NCBI RefSeq assembly: GCF_022811925.1
Contig: NZ_CP065511.1
Span: forward strand, 520,001 to 584,000
Source: Cytobacillus oceanisediminis
GTDB taxonomy: Bacteria > Bacillota > Bacilli > Bacillales > Cytobacillaceae
Length of the DNA stretch: 64,000 nucleotides
Reading direction: 5' to 3'
The position numbers were made by a program, and so were the translations under genes. Within the stretch, counting starts at the first letter, position 1. The number at the start of each line of letters is the position of its first letter. Shown one piece after another: positions 1 through 11,624 of the stretch. Under the pieces are notes generated by a model. That model was not told where the DNA came from. It was given only the letters and a program-made list of their open reading frames with translations, and did not search any database.

Positions 1-1347
<1,347 letters not shown>

Positions 1348-1428
1348 AGTTATATGGTTATTACTCGGCAAACACTTCTTCATGCATTATCTAGTTTTGA
1401 GGGAACGAAGTTTCTTCAAACCAAATAG

Positions 1429-1545
<117 letters not shown>

Positions 1546-1587
1546 GGAAAAACAAATTGTGATGAAAAATCACATAAATAATATTAT

Positions 1588-1661
<74 letters not shown>

Positions 1662-1664
1662 TCT

Positions 1665-1741
1665 GGTCCGGTAGTTCAGTTGGTTAGAATGCCTGCCTGT
1701 CACGCAGGAGGTCGCGGGTTCGAGTCCCGTCCGGACCGCCA
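1665..1741 (+). tRNA. tRNA-Asp (GTC)
   Basis: A full cloverleaf with anticodon GTC in the loop CTGTCAC, acceptor stem GGTCCGG/CCGGACC, discriminator G and an encoded CCA at 1,739-1,741. It is the last gene of the rrn unit before the terminator at 1,763. Confidence 0.96.
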
Positions 1742-1762
1742 TTTTCTAATATTAAAAACGTC

Positions 1763-1790
1763 AAACGAAACCTGGTTTCGTCTTTTTTTT
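1763..1790 (+). terminator. rho-independent terminator of the rrn-tRNA unit
   Basis: An inverted repeat CGAAACC/GGTTTCG with a short loop, followed by a long T run. It is placed directly after tRNA-Asp. Confidence 0.85.
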
Positions 1791-1885
1791 ATTCTTTTTT
1801 ATCCTAAGCTTATATTTCATTAATAATGAAAATAGCTTCTTTGCCCATTGCTGCAAAATAAGGTAAACTACATATAGATTATTCT

Positions 1886-1913
1886 CCTTAGGATTTATCC
1901 TAAGGTTTTTTTT
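1886..1913 (+). terminator. second intrinsic terminator upstream of tsaE
   Basis: A perfect 8-bp stem CCTTAGGA/TCCTAAGG with a 4-nt loop, followed by eight T. It lies only about 35 nt before the tsaE start. It could be a backup rrn terminator or a leader attenuator for tsaE. I see no aptamer in the preceding 100 nt. Confidence 0.7.
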
Positions 1914-1948
1914 CTTTATAGATTAGACCATAAAAGGTGATGAAACAT

Positions 1949-2404
1949 ATGAGTCAGTTTGAGTTTATCTCAAAGAAGCCAGAGGATACGATGGCGTTTT
2001 CGGAAAGGCTGGGCAGCCTGCTCCAGCCGGGGGATGTCCTTGCTCTAGAAGGAGATTTGGGCGCAGGAAAAACGACATTCACCAAGGGGCTGGCAAAAGG
2101 ACTTAATATTACCCGTAATGTAAATAGCCCCACTTTTACGATTATTAAAGAATACCAAGGAAGATTGCCCCTGTATCATATGGATGTATATAGAGTTGAA
2201 GATTCTTTTGAGGATTTGGGGTTTGATGAATATTTTGAAGGCAATGGGGTCACAGTTGTAGAATGGGCTCATCTAGTTAAAGAACAGCTTCCCGAAGAGT
2301 TATTGACGATTTATTTATATCTTGATGATAATGATTCAAGAAAGCTTGTCCTGGAACCCCAGGGAAAAAGATATGAGGAATTGTGTAAGGAGATTATGGT
2401 ATGA
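1949..2404 (+). CDS. tsaE: tRNA t6A biosynthesis ATPase TsaE (YdiB)
   Basis: TsaE is the P-loop ATPase that drives the TsaB-TsaD cycle making N6-threonylcarbamoyladenosine at position 37 of ANN-decoding tRNAs in the cytoplasm. Walker A GDLGAGKT is at about residues 35-42, followed by the family's SPTF segment and a C-terminal VEW segment. Starts at GTG 1,937, ATG 1,940 and ATG 1,949 are in frame. I chose 1,949 because AAAGGTGAT sits about 7 nt upstream and would overlap the earlier starts. The product is 151 aa, normal for the family. It overlaps tsaB by ATGA, so translation is likely coupled. Confidence 0.95.
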   Translation: MSQFEFISKKPEDTMAFSERLGSLLQPGDVLALEGDLGAGKTTFTKGLAKGLNITRNVNSPTFTIIKEYQGRLPLYHMDVYRVEDSFEDLGFDEYFEGNGVTVVEWAHLVKEQLPEELLTIYLYLDDNDSRKLVLEPQGKRYEELCKEIMV

Positions 2405-3105
2405 AGGTTTTAGCCATTGATACATCCAATTACCCTCTGGGAGTAGCTCTTCTGGATGGTGATCAGGTTATAGGCGAGTATATTACCAATGTAAAAAAGA
2501 ATCACTCTGTCCGTGTTATGCCGGCTATTGATATATTAATGAAAGATTGTGGTGTTACGCCAGCTGAGTTAGATAAAATTGTTGTTGCGAAAGGACCTGG
2601 CTCCTATACAGGTGTCCGTATTGGGGTAACCATTGCAAAAACTCTGGCATGGACTTTAAATAAGCCCCTGGTTGGGGTATCCAGCCTGGAAGTTTATGCG
2701 GCTTCGGCTGGCAGATACTTTAATGGCGTCATATCTCCTCTGTTTGATGCGCGGAGAGGGCAAATATATACTGGCCTGTATCAATATAAGGAAGGGCAGC
2801 TAGCATCTCTTATGAAAGACCAGCTCCTTCTTGCAAAAGATTGGGCAGCAATGCTTTCTGAACAGCAAGAGAAGGTCCTTTTTATTGGGAATGATTTGCC
2901 TTTACATAAAGAGGTATTTGCAGAATCCCTTAGAGACCGGGCTGTGTACGCTTCGCCTGCAGAACATAATCCTAGGCCAGCCGAACTTGCCTTGTTAGGC
3001 AGAGACCGAGAGCCTGAGGAAGTTCACTCTTTTGTTCCTAATTATATTAGGATTGCGGAAGCTGAAGCTAATTGGATAAAAGCAAACCAAGAAAAAAAGC
3101 TATAG
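2401..3105 (+). CDS. tsaB: tRNA t6A complex dimerisation subunit TsaB (YdiC)
   Basis: TsaB is an ASKHA-fold partner of TsaD, needed to assemble the bacterial threonylcarbamoyl-transfer complex. The protein opens with the family start MKVLAIDTS and contains KGPGSYTGVRIG (about residues 63-74), both typical of TsaB. At 234 aa it is the expected length. The C-terminal half is divergent, as usual. The start overlaps the tsaE stop by four bases. Confidence 0.95.
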   Translation: MKVLAIDTSNYPLGVALLDGDQVIGEYITNVKKNHSVRVMPAIDILMKDCGVTPAELDKIVVAKGPGSYTGVRIGVTIAKTLAWTLNKPLVGVSSLEVYAASAGRYFNGVISPLFDARRGQIYTGLYQYKEGQLASLMKDQLLLAKDWAAMLSEQQEKVLFIGNDLPLHKEVFAESLRDRAVYASPAEHNPRPAELALLGRDREPEEVHSFVPNYIRIAEAEANWIKANQEKKL

Positions 3106-3123
3106 TGATGAGGAAGCGAACGT

Positions 3124-3573
3124 ATGAATAAATCCTTAACTTTCCGTTTTATGAATGAAGAGGATATTGATGATGTTTTGGAAATAGAACATAAGTCCTT
3201 TGCAACACCCTGGAGCAGGGAGGCTTTTTTTAACGAATTAACACAAAATCAGTTTGCTTTGTATGTTGTTTTAGAAGAAGAAAATAAAGTAATTGGCTAC
3301 TGTGGAGCATGGATAGTCGTGGACGAAGCTCATATCACAAATGTTGCGCTGCTCCCTGAATATCGCGGGAGAAAACTTGGAGAAGCTCTTATGCGAAAGT
3401 TAATGGAGATTGCGTCTGAAATGGGAGCCATTACGATGACTCTGGAAGTAAGGGTATCTAACTTCACAGCTCAGTCCTTGTACCGAAAGCTTGGTTTTCA
3501 AAATGGAGCCATAAGGAAGAACTACTATACTGATAATCAAGAAGATGCTTTAGTAATGTGGGTGAATTTATAA
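3124..3573 (+). CDS. rimI: ribosomal protein S18-alanine N-acetyltransferase RimI (YdiD)
   Basis: A single GNAT domain of 149 aa. The acetyl-CoA loop is seen as [14 protein letters not shown], and the C-terminal part carries [18 protein letters not shown] followed by [12 protein letters not shown], the RimI signature. RimI acetylates the N terminus of ribosomal protein S18 in enterobacteria. In Bacillus the target is less certain. Its place between tsaB and tsaD is conserved in Bacillaceae. The stop overlaps the tsaD start (TAATG). Confidence 0.92.
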   Translation: MNKSLTFRFMNEEDIDDVLEIEHKSFATPWSREAFFNELTQNQFALYVVLEEENKVIGYCGAWIVVDEAHITNVALLPEYRGRKLGEALMRKLMEIASEMGAITMTLEVRVSNFTAQSLYRKLGFQNGAIRKNYYTDNQEDALVMWVNL

Positions 3574-4601
3574 TGAAAAAAGATCAATGGATCATGGGGA
3601 TTGAAACAAGCTGTGATGAAACGGCTGTTGCCATCATTAAGAATGGCCGTGAAATCTCAGCCAATATAGTTGCATCCCAAATAGAAAGCCATAAACGTTT
3701 TGGGGGAGTAGTTCCCGAAATAGCTTCCCGCCATCATGTTGAACAGATAACTATAGTGTTGGAAGAAGCATTATATAAGGCGGGCATCACATATTCAGAT
3801 CTTTCAGCAATTGCTGTGACTGAAGGACCTGGCCTTGTAGGCGCGCTGCTGATCGGGGTTAATGCCGCTAAAGCTGTTGCTTTTGCTCATGGTATCCCCC
3901 TTGTAGGCGTGCATCATATTGCTGGACATATTTATGCCAATCGATTGGTTGAAGAAATGGAATTTCCATTACTGTCCCTAGTAGTCTCTGGCGGTCATAC
4001 AGAGCTGGTCTATATGAAAGAGCATGGCCATTTCGAAGTGATTGGAGAGACAAGGGATGATGCTGCAGGAGAGGCATATGATAAAGTTGCCCGGACATTA
4101 AATCTGCCATATCCAGGCGGTCCTCACATTGACAGACTCGCTCATGAAGGGAACCCAACGATTCAGCTTCCGAGAGCATGGCTGGAAGAAGGTTCATACG
4201 ATTTTAGCTTCAGCGGCTTAAAGTCTGCCGTTATCAACACTGTTCACAATGCTGAGCAGCGTGGTGAGACCATTGTGCGGGAAGACCTTGCCGCAAGCTT
4301 CCAGGAAAGTGTCATTGATGTCTTAGTAACGAAAACAGAAAGAGCCGTTGAAGAATATCAGGTGAAGCAGCTGCTGCTCGCAGGCGGAGTTGCGGCGAAT
4401 AAAGGACTTCGAGCTTCTTTGGAAAAGAGGTTTGGGGTCAAAGCGGATATAAAGCTTATTATTCCGCCATTAACTTTATGTACAGATAATGCAGCGATGA
4501 TTGCTGCAGCAGGAAGTGTGCTGTTTGAAAAAGGACAATTCGCCGGTCTTGATTTAAATGCCAATCCCGGTTTGGACATAACTATCCACAATGATAAATA
4601 A
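3573..4601 (+). CDS. tsaD: tRNA threonylcarbamoyladenosine transferase TsaD (Gcp/YdiE)
   Basis: TsaD is the catalytic transferase that moves the threonylcarbamoyl group from TC-AMP to A37 of tRNA. The metal-binding HH...H motif is visible as VHHIAGH (His about 114, 115 and 119), with [10 protein letters not shown] at the N terminus and SGGHTEL in the core. I chose ATG 3,573, overlapping the rimI stop, rather than the upstream GTG at 3,558. This gives 342 aa, near the family norm. It is the last gene of the operon and is followed by a terminator and a DnaA-box cluster. Confidence 0.96.
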   Translation: MKKDQWIMGIETSCDETAVAIIKNGREISANIVASQIESHKRFGGVVPEIASRHHVEQITIVLEEALYKAGITYSDLSAIAVTEGPGLVGALLIGVNAAKAVAFAHGIPLVGVHHIAGHIYANRLVEEMEFPLLSLVVSGGHTELVYMKEHGHFEVIGETRDDAAGEAYDKVARTLNLPYPGGPHIDRLAHEGNPTIQLPRAWLEEGSYDFSFSGLKSAVINTVHNAEQRGETIVREDLAASFQESVIDVLVTKTERAVEEYQVKQLLLAGGVAANKGLRASLEKRFGVKADIKLIIPPLTLCTDNAAMIAAAGSVLFEKGQFAGLDLNANPGLDITIHNDK

Positions 4602-4606
4602 ATTAG

Positions 4607-4639
4607 GAAAAAGTCCCCGACTGCATAGGGGGCTTTTTC
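4607..4639 (+). terminator. terminator after tsaD
   Basis: Hairpin AAAGTCCCC...GGGGGCTTTTT directly downstream of tsaD. The A-rich left arm and T-rich right arm could also let it act on the opposite strand. Confidence 0.8.
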
Positions 4640-4773
4640 TGTGGATAAAATCATTTATTTCAGAATTTTATGTTGATAATGTGGATAAAAACAGTCTAAG
4701 TTGTGGATAATGTGGAAAAGTCTGTGGAGAGTATATATAACTGCGTTTTTCTTGTGATTATCTCTGTGGATAA
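4640..4773 (+). promoter_or_regulatory. cluster of DnaA boxes between tsaD and the ABC-F gene
   Basis: TGTGGATAA, the complement of the consensus DnaA box TTATCCACA, occurs exactly four times: 4,640-4,648, 4,680-4,688, 4,702-4,710 and 4,765-4,773. One-mismatch boxes lie at 4,671-4,679 (TGTTGATAA) and 4,711-4,719 (TGTGGAAAA), and a weaker one at 4,723. All face the same way. From memory, DnaA-box clusters outside oriC were mapped in B. subtilis, one of them at gcp (tsaD). The DnaA-titration role here is inferred. Confidence 0.85.
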
Positions 4774-4807
4774 TAAAAAAGACTGGCAGTGACTATTCTA
4801 CCAGTCT
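4774..4807 (-). terminator. terminator of the ABC-F gene (minus strand)
   Basis: Inverted repeat GACTGG/CCAGTC with a 14-nt loop. On the minus strand it is followed by a T run (the complement of AAAAAAA at 4,774-4,780). It lies just past the ABC-F stop codon. Confidence 0.7.
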
Positions 4808-4829
4808 AAAAGTTATGAATTTTCCTTTA

Positions 4830-6752
4830 TTAATCATCAGCTAAAAGTGTCCATTCTTCCATCAATTCTTCCAGCTTTGACTTTGCTTGATCAGTTTCAT
4901 TTGTGATGCCCATCACTTTTTCATGGTCTTGATAAACATTCGGATCACAGAGAAGCTGATCATTCATATCGATTACTTTCTCCAATGCTTCTATTTGCTC
5001 TTCAATTTCTTCCATTCTTCTTTTTCGCTGGCGTTCAAGCTTTTTGGCTTCTTTATCCTGCTGATAATTATTTTTGTCCTGCTTAACAGGCTGTGATGCG
5101 GTGGATTCATCTTGCTCATTAAGTGCAAGCAGTTCCTCTTGTTCCTGCTTTTTTTCCACATAATAATCATAATCGCCAAGATACTCTGTTGCCCCAATAC
5201 TGGAAAGTTCAACTACTTTGGTTGTTATTCTGTTGATAAAATATCGGTCATGAGATACAAAGAGAATCGTTCCAGGATAATCGATCAATGCATTTTCAAG
5301 AATTTCTTTGCTATCCAGGTCCAAATGGTTTGTAGGCTCGTCGAGGATTAAGAAATTGGCTTTCTGCATCATAAGCTTCGCAAGCGCAAGACGTGCCTTT
5401 TCACCGCCGCTCAGTGTTGAAACAGTTTTAAGAACATCATCACCAGAGAAAAGAAAGTTCCCAAGTATTGTCCGGATTTCCTTTTCCGGTTTTAGCGGGT
5501 ATTCATCCCATAATTCGTTCAGGACTCTTTTATTGCTGGTGAGTTCCGCCTGTTCCTGGTCATAGTAGCCAATTGTCACATTGGAACCATACTGAATCTC
5601 CCCAGAAAAAGAAGAGATTTTTTTGATGATGGTTTTGAGCAAAGTGGATTTGCCAATTCCATTTGGCCCTACAAGTGCTATGCTGTCGCCTCTTGCCAGT
5701 CGCAGTGAAATATTCTCGCTTACTATCTCTTCATAGCCTATAGCAAGAGAATGAATATTTAAAACCTCATTGCCCGATTGCCGGTCAATGTCAAAGCCAA
5801 AAGAAGCTGATTTCTCGTCTCCCAGCGGCCTGTCCATCACGTCCATTCTGGCCAGCTGCTTTCTGCGGCTTTGTGCCCTTTTGGTTGTGGAAGCACGGGC
5901 AAGGTTTCTCTGGATAAAATCCTGCAGCTTAGCGATCTCTTCCTGCTGTTTCTCGAACTGCTTCATTTCTCTTTCAAAGTTAGCATCTTTTTGATCCAGA
6001 TATGAACTGTAGTTTCCTGGGTACTTTCTTATTTGGTTGCGGGAAATCTCGTAAACCTGGGAAACGACCTTATCAAGGAAATATCGGTCATGGGATACGA
6101 TTAGAATGGCGCCATTGTATCCCTGCAGGTATTGTTCGAGCCATGATAATGTTTCAATATCCAGGTGGTTGGTAGGCTCGTCCAGTATTAAGATATCAGG
6201 CTTTGTCAGCAAAAGTTTACCAAGGGCCATTCTAGTACGCTGTCCGCCGCTCAATGATGAAATTTTAGTGTCATATCCCAATGAGCTGAAGTTGAGTCCA
6301 TGGAGAATGGAACGGATATCTGCCTCATATTGATAGCCGCCATTTTCTTTGAAATCAACCTGAAGCTTGTCGTATTCTTTTAAGATGCGTTCATAGGCAT
6401 CAGAATTATTTAGGACATCAGGGTCCGCCATTTGTCCTTCAAGGCTGCGAAGCTGTTTTTCCTGCTTCTGCAGATGACTAAAAACAGTCAGCATTTCATC
6501 CCAAATGGATAACTCTGATTCCAGGCCGGTATTTTGTGCAAGATAGCCAATTGTTACTTCCTTTGGCTTTATAATCTCACCGGAGTCATATGTCATTTGT
6601 CTGGCAATAATTTTTAAAAGGGTGGATTTTCCTGCACCATTGCGTCCTACTAGCGCAATCCTGTCCCTGGTTTGTACTTCAAGCTTTATATTGGTTAAAA
6701 TGGGATCAGCGCCAAAATTTTTTGCCAGCTGATTGACTTGTAATAGTATCAT
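4830..6752 (-). CDS. ABC-F family ATPase, YdiF type
   Basis: A soluble protein of 640 aa with two ABC ATPase domains and no membrane segments, the ABC-F layout. Members bind the ribosomal E site and act in translation or antibiotic protection. Walker A motifs are GRNGAGKST (about residues 37-45) and GPNGIGKST in the second half. Signatures are LSGGQRTRMAL and LSGGEKARLAL. A charged P-site-tip linker lies between the domains, and a Lys/Glu-rich coiled-coil tail covers roughly the last 90 residues. Length, tail and position between tsaD and moaC match B. subtilis YdiF. It is transcribed alone and divergently from moaC. Confidence 0.93.
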   Translation of the reverse strand: MILLQVNQLAKNFGADPILTNIKLEVQTRDRIALVGRNGAGKSTLLKIIARQMTYDSGEIIKPKEVTIGYLAQNTGLESELSIWDEMLTVFSHLQKQEKQLRSLEGQMADPDVLNNSDAYERILKEYDKLQVDFKENGGYQYEADIRSILHGLNFSSLGYDTKISSLSGGQRTRMALGKLLLTKPDILILDEPTNHLDIETLSWLEQYLQGYNGAILIVSHDRYFLDKVVSQVYEISRNQIRKYPGNYSSYLDQKDANFEREMKQFEKQQEEIAKLQDFIQRNLARASTTKRAQSRRKQLARMDVMDRPLGDEKSASFGFDIDRQSGNEVLNIHSLAIGYEEIVSENISLRLARGDSIALVGPNGIGKSTLLKTIIKKISSFSGEIQYGSNVTIGYYDQEQAELTSNKRVLNELWDEYPLKPEKEIRTILGNFLFSGDDVLKTVSTLSGGEKARLALAKLMMQKANFLILDEPTNHLDLDSKEILENALIDYPGTILFVSHDRYFINRITTKVVELSSIGATEYLGDYDYYVEKKQEQEELLALNEQDESTASQPVKQDKNNYQQDKEAKKLERQRKRRMEEIEEQIEALEKVIDMNDQLLCDPNVYQDHEKVMGITNETDQAKSKLEELMEEWTLLADD

Positions 6753-6942
6753 GTTCTTTCACCTCGGGTATAGAGTAAGTGTAACTCATTCATATATGTT
6801 CGGCAATAAAGGAGACAGGACTATAAGCCCTTCTGCAGGGCATTAAATCGAGACAAAAGGCAAATAAATATGTGAAGAACAATACAAAGCACATACAAAG
6901 TAACAGAAAAATAGTGTATGATTTTGAAGAGAGGTGTTTTGA

Positions 6943-7425
6943 ATGGCGGATTTTACTCATTTTAATCAAGAGGGCAGGGCAAAAATGGTGGATGTCAGTG
7001 ATAAACCTGAGACGGCACGGACGGCCATCGCTCAATCAAGTATTGCTGTTAATCAGGAGATATACGAGAAGATAACATCCAACACTATGAAAAAAGGGGA
7101 TGTACTCGCTGTTGCACAAACTGCAGGCATTATGGCGAGCAAGAAAACATGGGACATTATTCCGATGTGCCATCCGCTGCCGCTTAAGGGCGTGGACATT
7201 TCATTTTCATGGAAGGCGGAAGAGGAAGAGTTTGTCCTGATCATTACTGCTTCTGTAAAAACGAAGGGAAATACGGGTGTGGAAATGGAAGCGTTAACAG
7301 CCGCTTCTGTCTGTGCGCTGACCGTATATGACATGTGCAAGGCTGTAGATAAAGGAATGGTGATTGGGCCAACCTTTTTAATAGAGAAAACAGGCGGGAA
7401 AAACGGAGATTTTAAAAGAAATTAA
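6943..7425 (+). CDS. moaC: cyclic pyranopterin monophosphate synthase MoaC
   Basis: MoaC converts the GTP-derived 3',8-cyclo-GTP made by MoaA into cyclic pyranopterin monophosphate, an early step of molybdenum cofactor synthesis. The 160-aa protein has the conserved segments [19 protein letters not shown] and [10 protein letters not shown], including the catalytic-region Lys and His residues. RBS GAGAGGTG precedes ATG 6,943. It lies 27 nt before rex, so the two are probably cotranscribed. No other moa genes are nearby. Confidence 0.96.
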   Translation: MADFTHFNQEGRAKMVDVSDKPETARTAIAQSSIAVNQEIYEKITSNTMKKGDVLAVAQTAGIMASKKTWDIIPMCHPLPLKGVDISFSWKAEEEEFVLIITASVKTKGNTGVEMEALTAASVCALTVYDMCKAVDKGMVIGPTFLIEKTGGKNGDFKRN

Positions 7426-7452
7426 TTCATCATAAGAAATGGGGATGGACGA

Positions 7453-8097
7453 ATGGCCAATGAACCAATTAAGATACCGCAAGCAACAGCTAAACGGCTG
7501 CCTTTATATTACCGCTTTCTAAAAAACCTTCACTCATCAGGCAAACAAAGAGTCTCTTCAGCAGAATTGAGTGAGGCGGTAAAAGTGGATTCTGCAACAA
7601 TCCGCCGCGACTTTTCGTACTTTGGTGCGTTAGGGAAAAAAGGATATGGATATAATGTGAATTACCTGCTGAGCTTCTTTCGAAAGACTCTTGACCAGGA
7701 TGAGCTGACTAAAGTAGCTTTGGTCGGGGTAGGTAATTTAGGAACAGCTTTTCTTAACTATAATTTCCTTAAAAATAATAATACCAAAATAGAAGTGGCT
7801 TTTGATGTTGATGAGAGTAAGGTTGGTACGAAAATCGGAGATGTGCCGGTCCATCATATGGATGACCTTGAAGAAGTTATTGTAAAAAATAATATTCAGG
7901 TGGCGATTTTAACGGTGCCGGCACCGCCTGCCCAGGCTATTACCGATCGGATGGTGAATGCGAAAATAAAAGGAATCCTTAATTTTACACCTGCGAGGCT
8001 CACTGTGCCAGCCTCGATTCGGATTCACCATATCGATCTGGCAGTGGAATTGCAGTCACTTGTTTATTTTCTGAAAAATTATCCTGAAGAAGTGTAA
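7453..8097 (+). CDS. rex: redox-sensing transcriptional repressor Rex
   Basis: Rex senses the NADH/NAD+ ratio and represses fermentation and respiration genes when NADH is low. The 214-aa protein has an N-terminal winged helix with the recognition segment [14 protein letters not shown] (about residues 45-58) and a Rossmann fold with GVGNLG (about 92-97), then the C-terminal dimerisation helix. Its place after moaC matches B. subtilis ydiG-ydiH. I saw no clear Rex operator upstream. Confidence 0.96.
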   Translation: MANEPIKIPQATAKRLPLYYRFLKNLHSSGKQRVSSAELSEAVKVDSATIRRDFSYFGALGKKGYGYNVNYLLSFFRKTLDQDELTKVALVGVGNLGTAFLNYNFLKNNNTKIEVAFDVDESKVGTKIGDVPVHHMDDLEEVIVKNNIQVAILTVPAPPAQAITDRMVNAKIKGILNFTPARLTVPASIRIHHIDLAVELQSLVYFLKNYPEEV

Positions 8098-8098
8098 A

Positions 8099-8130
8099 AA
8101 AAATGAGCCTTTTGCGGGCTCATTTTTTCA
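8099..8130. terminator. bidirectional terminator shared by rex and ydiK
   Basis: Stem AAAAATGAGCC/GGGCTCATTTTT works on either strand. The ydiK stop codon (8,120-8,122) lies inside the right arm, so the two convergent genes end on one hairpin. Confidence 0.85.
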
Positions 8131-8323
8131 TTTTATTTTTCATTTTAAAATGCAGGCCAACCATCCGCAGACCGGTGCCAAAATCGAATGTGGCAATTAT
8201 GATCAGAAAATAAGTAAAGAATCCCCAGGTTTCTTCACGCTGGATATTCTGTATCGCTATAAAAGTGAAAAGGCATCCGAGAAGGATGTAAATAAAGCCT
8301 GAAAACAAAGGTGTGCTTCTCAT
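8120..8323 (-). CDS. small membrane protein, YdiK family (DUF4305)
   Basis: A protein of 67 aa with two predicted membrane segments (about residues 7-24 and 34-52) and a Lys-rich C terminus. It resembles B. subtilis YdiK in size, sequence and position next to ydiL and groESL. The function is unknown. ATG 8,323 follows a GGGGGA ribosome site. A TTG lies one codon upstream but is too close to that site. It probably follows ydiL in one transcript. Confidence 0.8.
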   Translation of the reverse strand: MRSTPLFSGFIYILLGCLFTFIAIQNIQREETWGFFTYFLIIIATFDFGTGLRMVGLHFKMKNKMKK

Positions 8324-8360
8324 CAAAATCCCCCAGTAAGTTTAAAACTCCACAGCTATG

Positions 8361-9122
8361 CTAGAAAAAGCTGATAAAGCTCTGCATTTTTTCCATTTCT
8401 TCTAACCATTTTTGCATATTCTCCTGATTCAGCTGGACAACCGCAACAAAGGTGTTCATCGCCACATGGGCGAAAATCGGCACAATAATCCGCTTCGTTT
8501 TGACATATAAGAAGGCAAAGGTGAACCCCATTGCCGAGTACAGCAGTACATGTTCAGGCTCAAAATGGGCAAGTGCAAAAATGACTGAGCTGATCAGGGC
8601 CGATAGGAAGAAGTTGAAGCGCTTATGAAGAGAACCGAAAATAATTTTTCTAAAGACGATTTCCTCAAGGATTGGCCCAATGACTGAACTGATTAAAATA
8701 ACGATTGGCGATGCTTCAATAATCCGGATAATCTGCTGCGTATTTTCAGACCCCATTTCAATGCCAATCATATTTTCAATGCTTGCAGCAGTAGCTTGAG
8801 CGATCAAGGCCAAAAATATGCCCCCTATTGCCCAGCCCACTGAGCTTGCTGCGGAAGAAGCATCCCTATCCAGGCCTCTTTTCATCTCTTTTCTTAATAA
8901 TAGAAGCGTAATGATCAGTGTAACCGTAAAACTGATGACAAGCCAGTAGGCTACAGCCAGGATTTGCATGTTTTCGGGATTCTGTCCAAGGGCATCTGCA
9001 ATAAATAACACAAGCGGAACGCCAAACAAACTGGACAGCTGCATGGCAATATAAGCTATTAATATAATCCAATATTCCTTCTTCAAAATGTTATACTCCT
9101 TAATCTGAGTGTTGGAAAACAA
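8361..9122 (-). CDS. CPBP-family intramembrane metalloprotease, YdiL type
   Basis: A membrane protein of 253 aa with about seven hydrophobic segments and the three CPBP (Abi/CAAX-protease-like) motifs: EEIVFR (Glu153, Glu154, Arg158), FALAH (His186) and HVAMN (His219, Asn223). These residues form the intramembrane metal site in the family. The substrate in Bacillus is unknown. The gene is divergent from groESL and upstream of ydiK, as in B. subtilis. Confidence 0.9.
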   Translation of the reverse strand: MFSNTQIKEYNILKKEYWIILIAYIAMQLSSLFGVPLVLFIADALGQNPENMQILAVAYWLVISFTVTLIITLLLLRKEMKRGLDRDASSAASSVGWAIGGIFLALIAQATAASIENMIGIEMGSENTQQIIRIIEASPIVILISSVIGPILEEIVFRKIIFGSLHKRFNFFLSALISSVIFALAHFEPEHVLLYSAMGFTFAFLYVKTKRIIVPIFAHVAMNTFVAVVQLNQENMQKWLEEMEKMQSFISFF

Positions 9123-9334
9123 GTCCTAAAGCCATTGTACTCTTAATAAGGAGCGGGTTTCAAATATCAGCATCAAAGCAGGAAAATACCATGGTTAAAG
9201 TGTAGAGTTCCGAAGCATACTTAAGAGGTTGTCTGTGTCGAAAAATAGCGTGTATGGGCGGATGAAATTTTTTCTAAAAAATTTAAGCTTCACCCTTGCA
9301 AATAGAAATGAGATTCATTAATATAATAATTGTG

Positions 9335-9361
9335 TTAGCACTCATACAGAGAGAGTGCTAA
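9335..9361 (+). promoter_or_regulatory. CIRCE operator (HrcA binding site) of groESL
   Basis: A perfect CIRCE element, TTAGCACTC-N9-GAGTGCTAA. It lies just downstream of a likely -10 TATAAT (9,322-9,327) and 43 nt before groES. HrcA bound here blocks transcription until heat shock. Confidence 0.97.
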
Positions 9362-9403
9362 TAAATAAAAATATTTACATATTATTTGAGGAGGTTGTTT
9401 CAC

Positions 9404-9688
9404 TTGTTAAAGCCACTAGGTGATCGAATCATTATCGAGCTTGTTGAAACTGAAGAAAAAACTGCAAGCGGCATCGTACTGCCGGACACTGCTAAAGAGA
9501 AGCCTCAAGAAGGTAAAGTTGTAGCTGTGGGAACTGGCCGCGTTCTTGAAAATGGCGAGCGTGTTGACCTTGAAGTTGCTGACGGCGACCGTATCATCTT
9601 CTCAAAATATGCTGGTACTGAAGTGAAGTACGAAGGCAAAGAATATTTAATTTTACGCGAAAATGACATTCTTGCTGTAATTGGCTAA
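9404..9688 (+). CDS. groES: co-chaperonin GroES
   Basis: The 10-kDa lid of the GroEL folding chamber. The product from TTG 9,404 is 94 aa, opens MLKPLGDRI and contains TASGIVLPD and [12 protein letters not shown], all standard. The start is an unusual TTG, chosen because GAGGAGG (9,388-9,394) lies 9 nt upstream and the resulting N terminus matches B. subtilis GroES, which also uses TTG. It is followed 61 nt later by groEL in the same CIRCE-controlled operon. Confidence 0.97.
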   Translation: MLKPLGDRIIIELVETEEKTASGIVLPDTAKEKPQEGKVVAVGTGRVLENGERVDLEVADGDRIIFSKYAGTEVKYEGKEYLILRENDILAVIG

Positions 9689-9713
9689 TTGCCGATCAGA
9701 CGAAGATTATTAA

Positions 9714-11381
<1,668 letters not shown>

Positions 11382-11445
11382 TAGCTGCTCAAACCCATGA
11401 TATAAAAGGATTTTTGAGTGAAAATGCTAACATAATATAAAATGT

Positions 11446-11492
11446 AAAGAGGCTTTTCATTAGTTCACTGAACTATGGAAAGCCTCTTTATT
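11446..11492 (+). terminator. terminator of groESL
   Basis: AAAGAGGCTTTCC-type inverted repeat (AAAGAGGCTTTTC/GGAAAGCCTCTTTA) enclosing a small second hairpin (TAGTTCACTGAACTA). This is the boundary between the core genes and the accessory region. Confidence 0.85.
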
Positions 11493-11551
11493 TATGACTA
11501 AAATAATAAACATTAAAATTTTGATTACTTTATGGGAAATTTGAAATTATG

Positions 11552-11597
11552 TTGACAATAAAATTTGCAGACTCTATCATTGATAATAGTTATCATT
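11552..11597 (+). promoter_or_regulatory. sigma-A promoter with overlapping Fur-like box upstream of nikA
   Basis: -35 TTGACA (11,552-11,557) and -10 TATCAT (11,575-11,580) are 17 nt apart. TGATAATAGTTATCA (11,581-11,595) is a 7-1-7 inverted repeat with one mismatch to the Bacillus Fur box TGATAATNATTATCA, placed at the expected start of transcription. This suggests iron-dependent repression. Binding by another Fur-family regulator cannot be excluded. Confidence 0.75.
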
Positions 11598-11624
11598 TAC
11601 AACTGAAAAGGGGAGCAAGTTTTT

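Noticed and set aside
1791..1885. T-box or other riboswitch ahead of tsaE
   Set aside because: No T-box sequence (such as TGGNACCGCG) or aptamer core is present. Only the CCTTAGGA hairpin is seen.
1937..1948. Earlier GTG/ATG starts for tsaE
   Set aside because: They overlap the AAAGGTGAT ribosome site, so ATG 1,949 is favoured.
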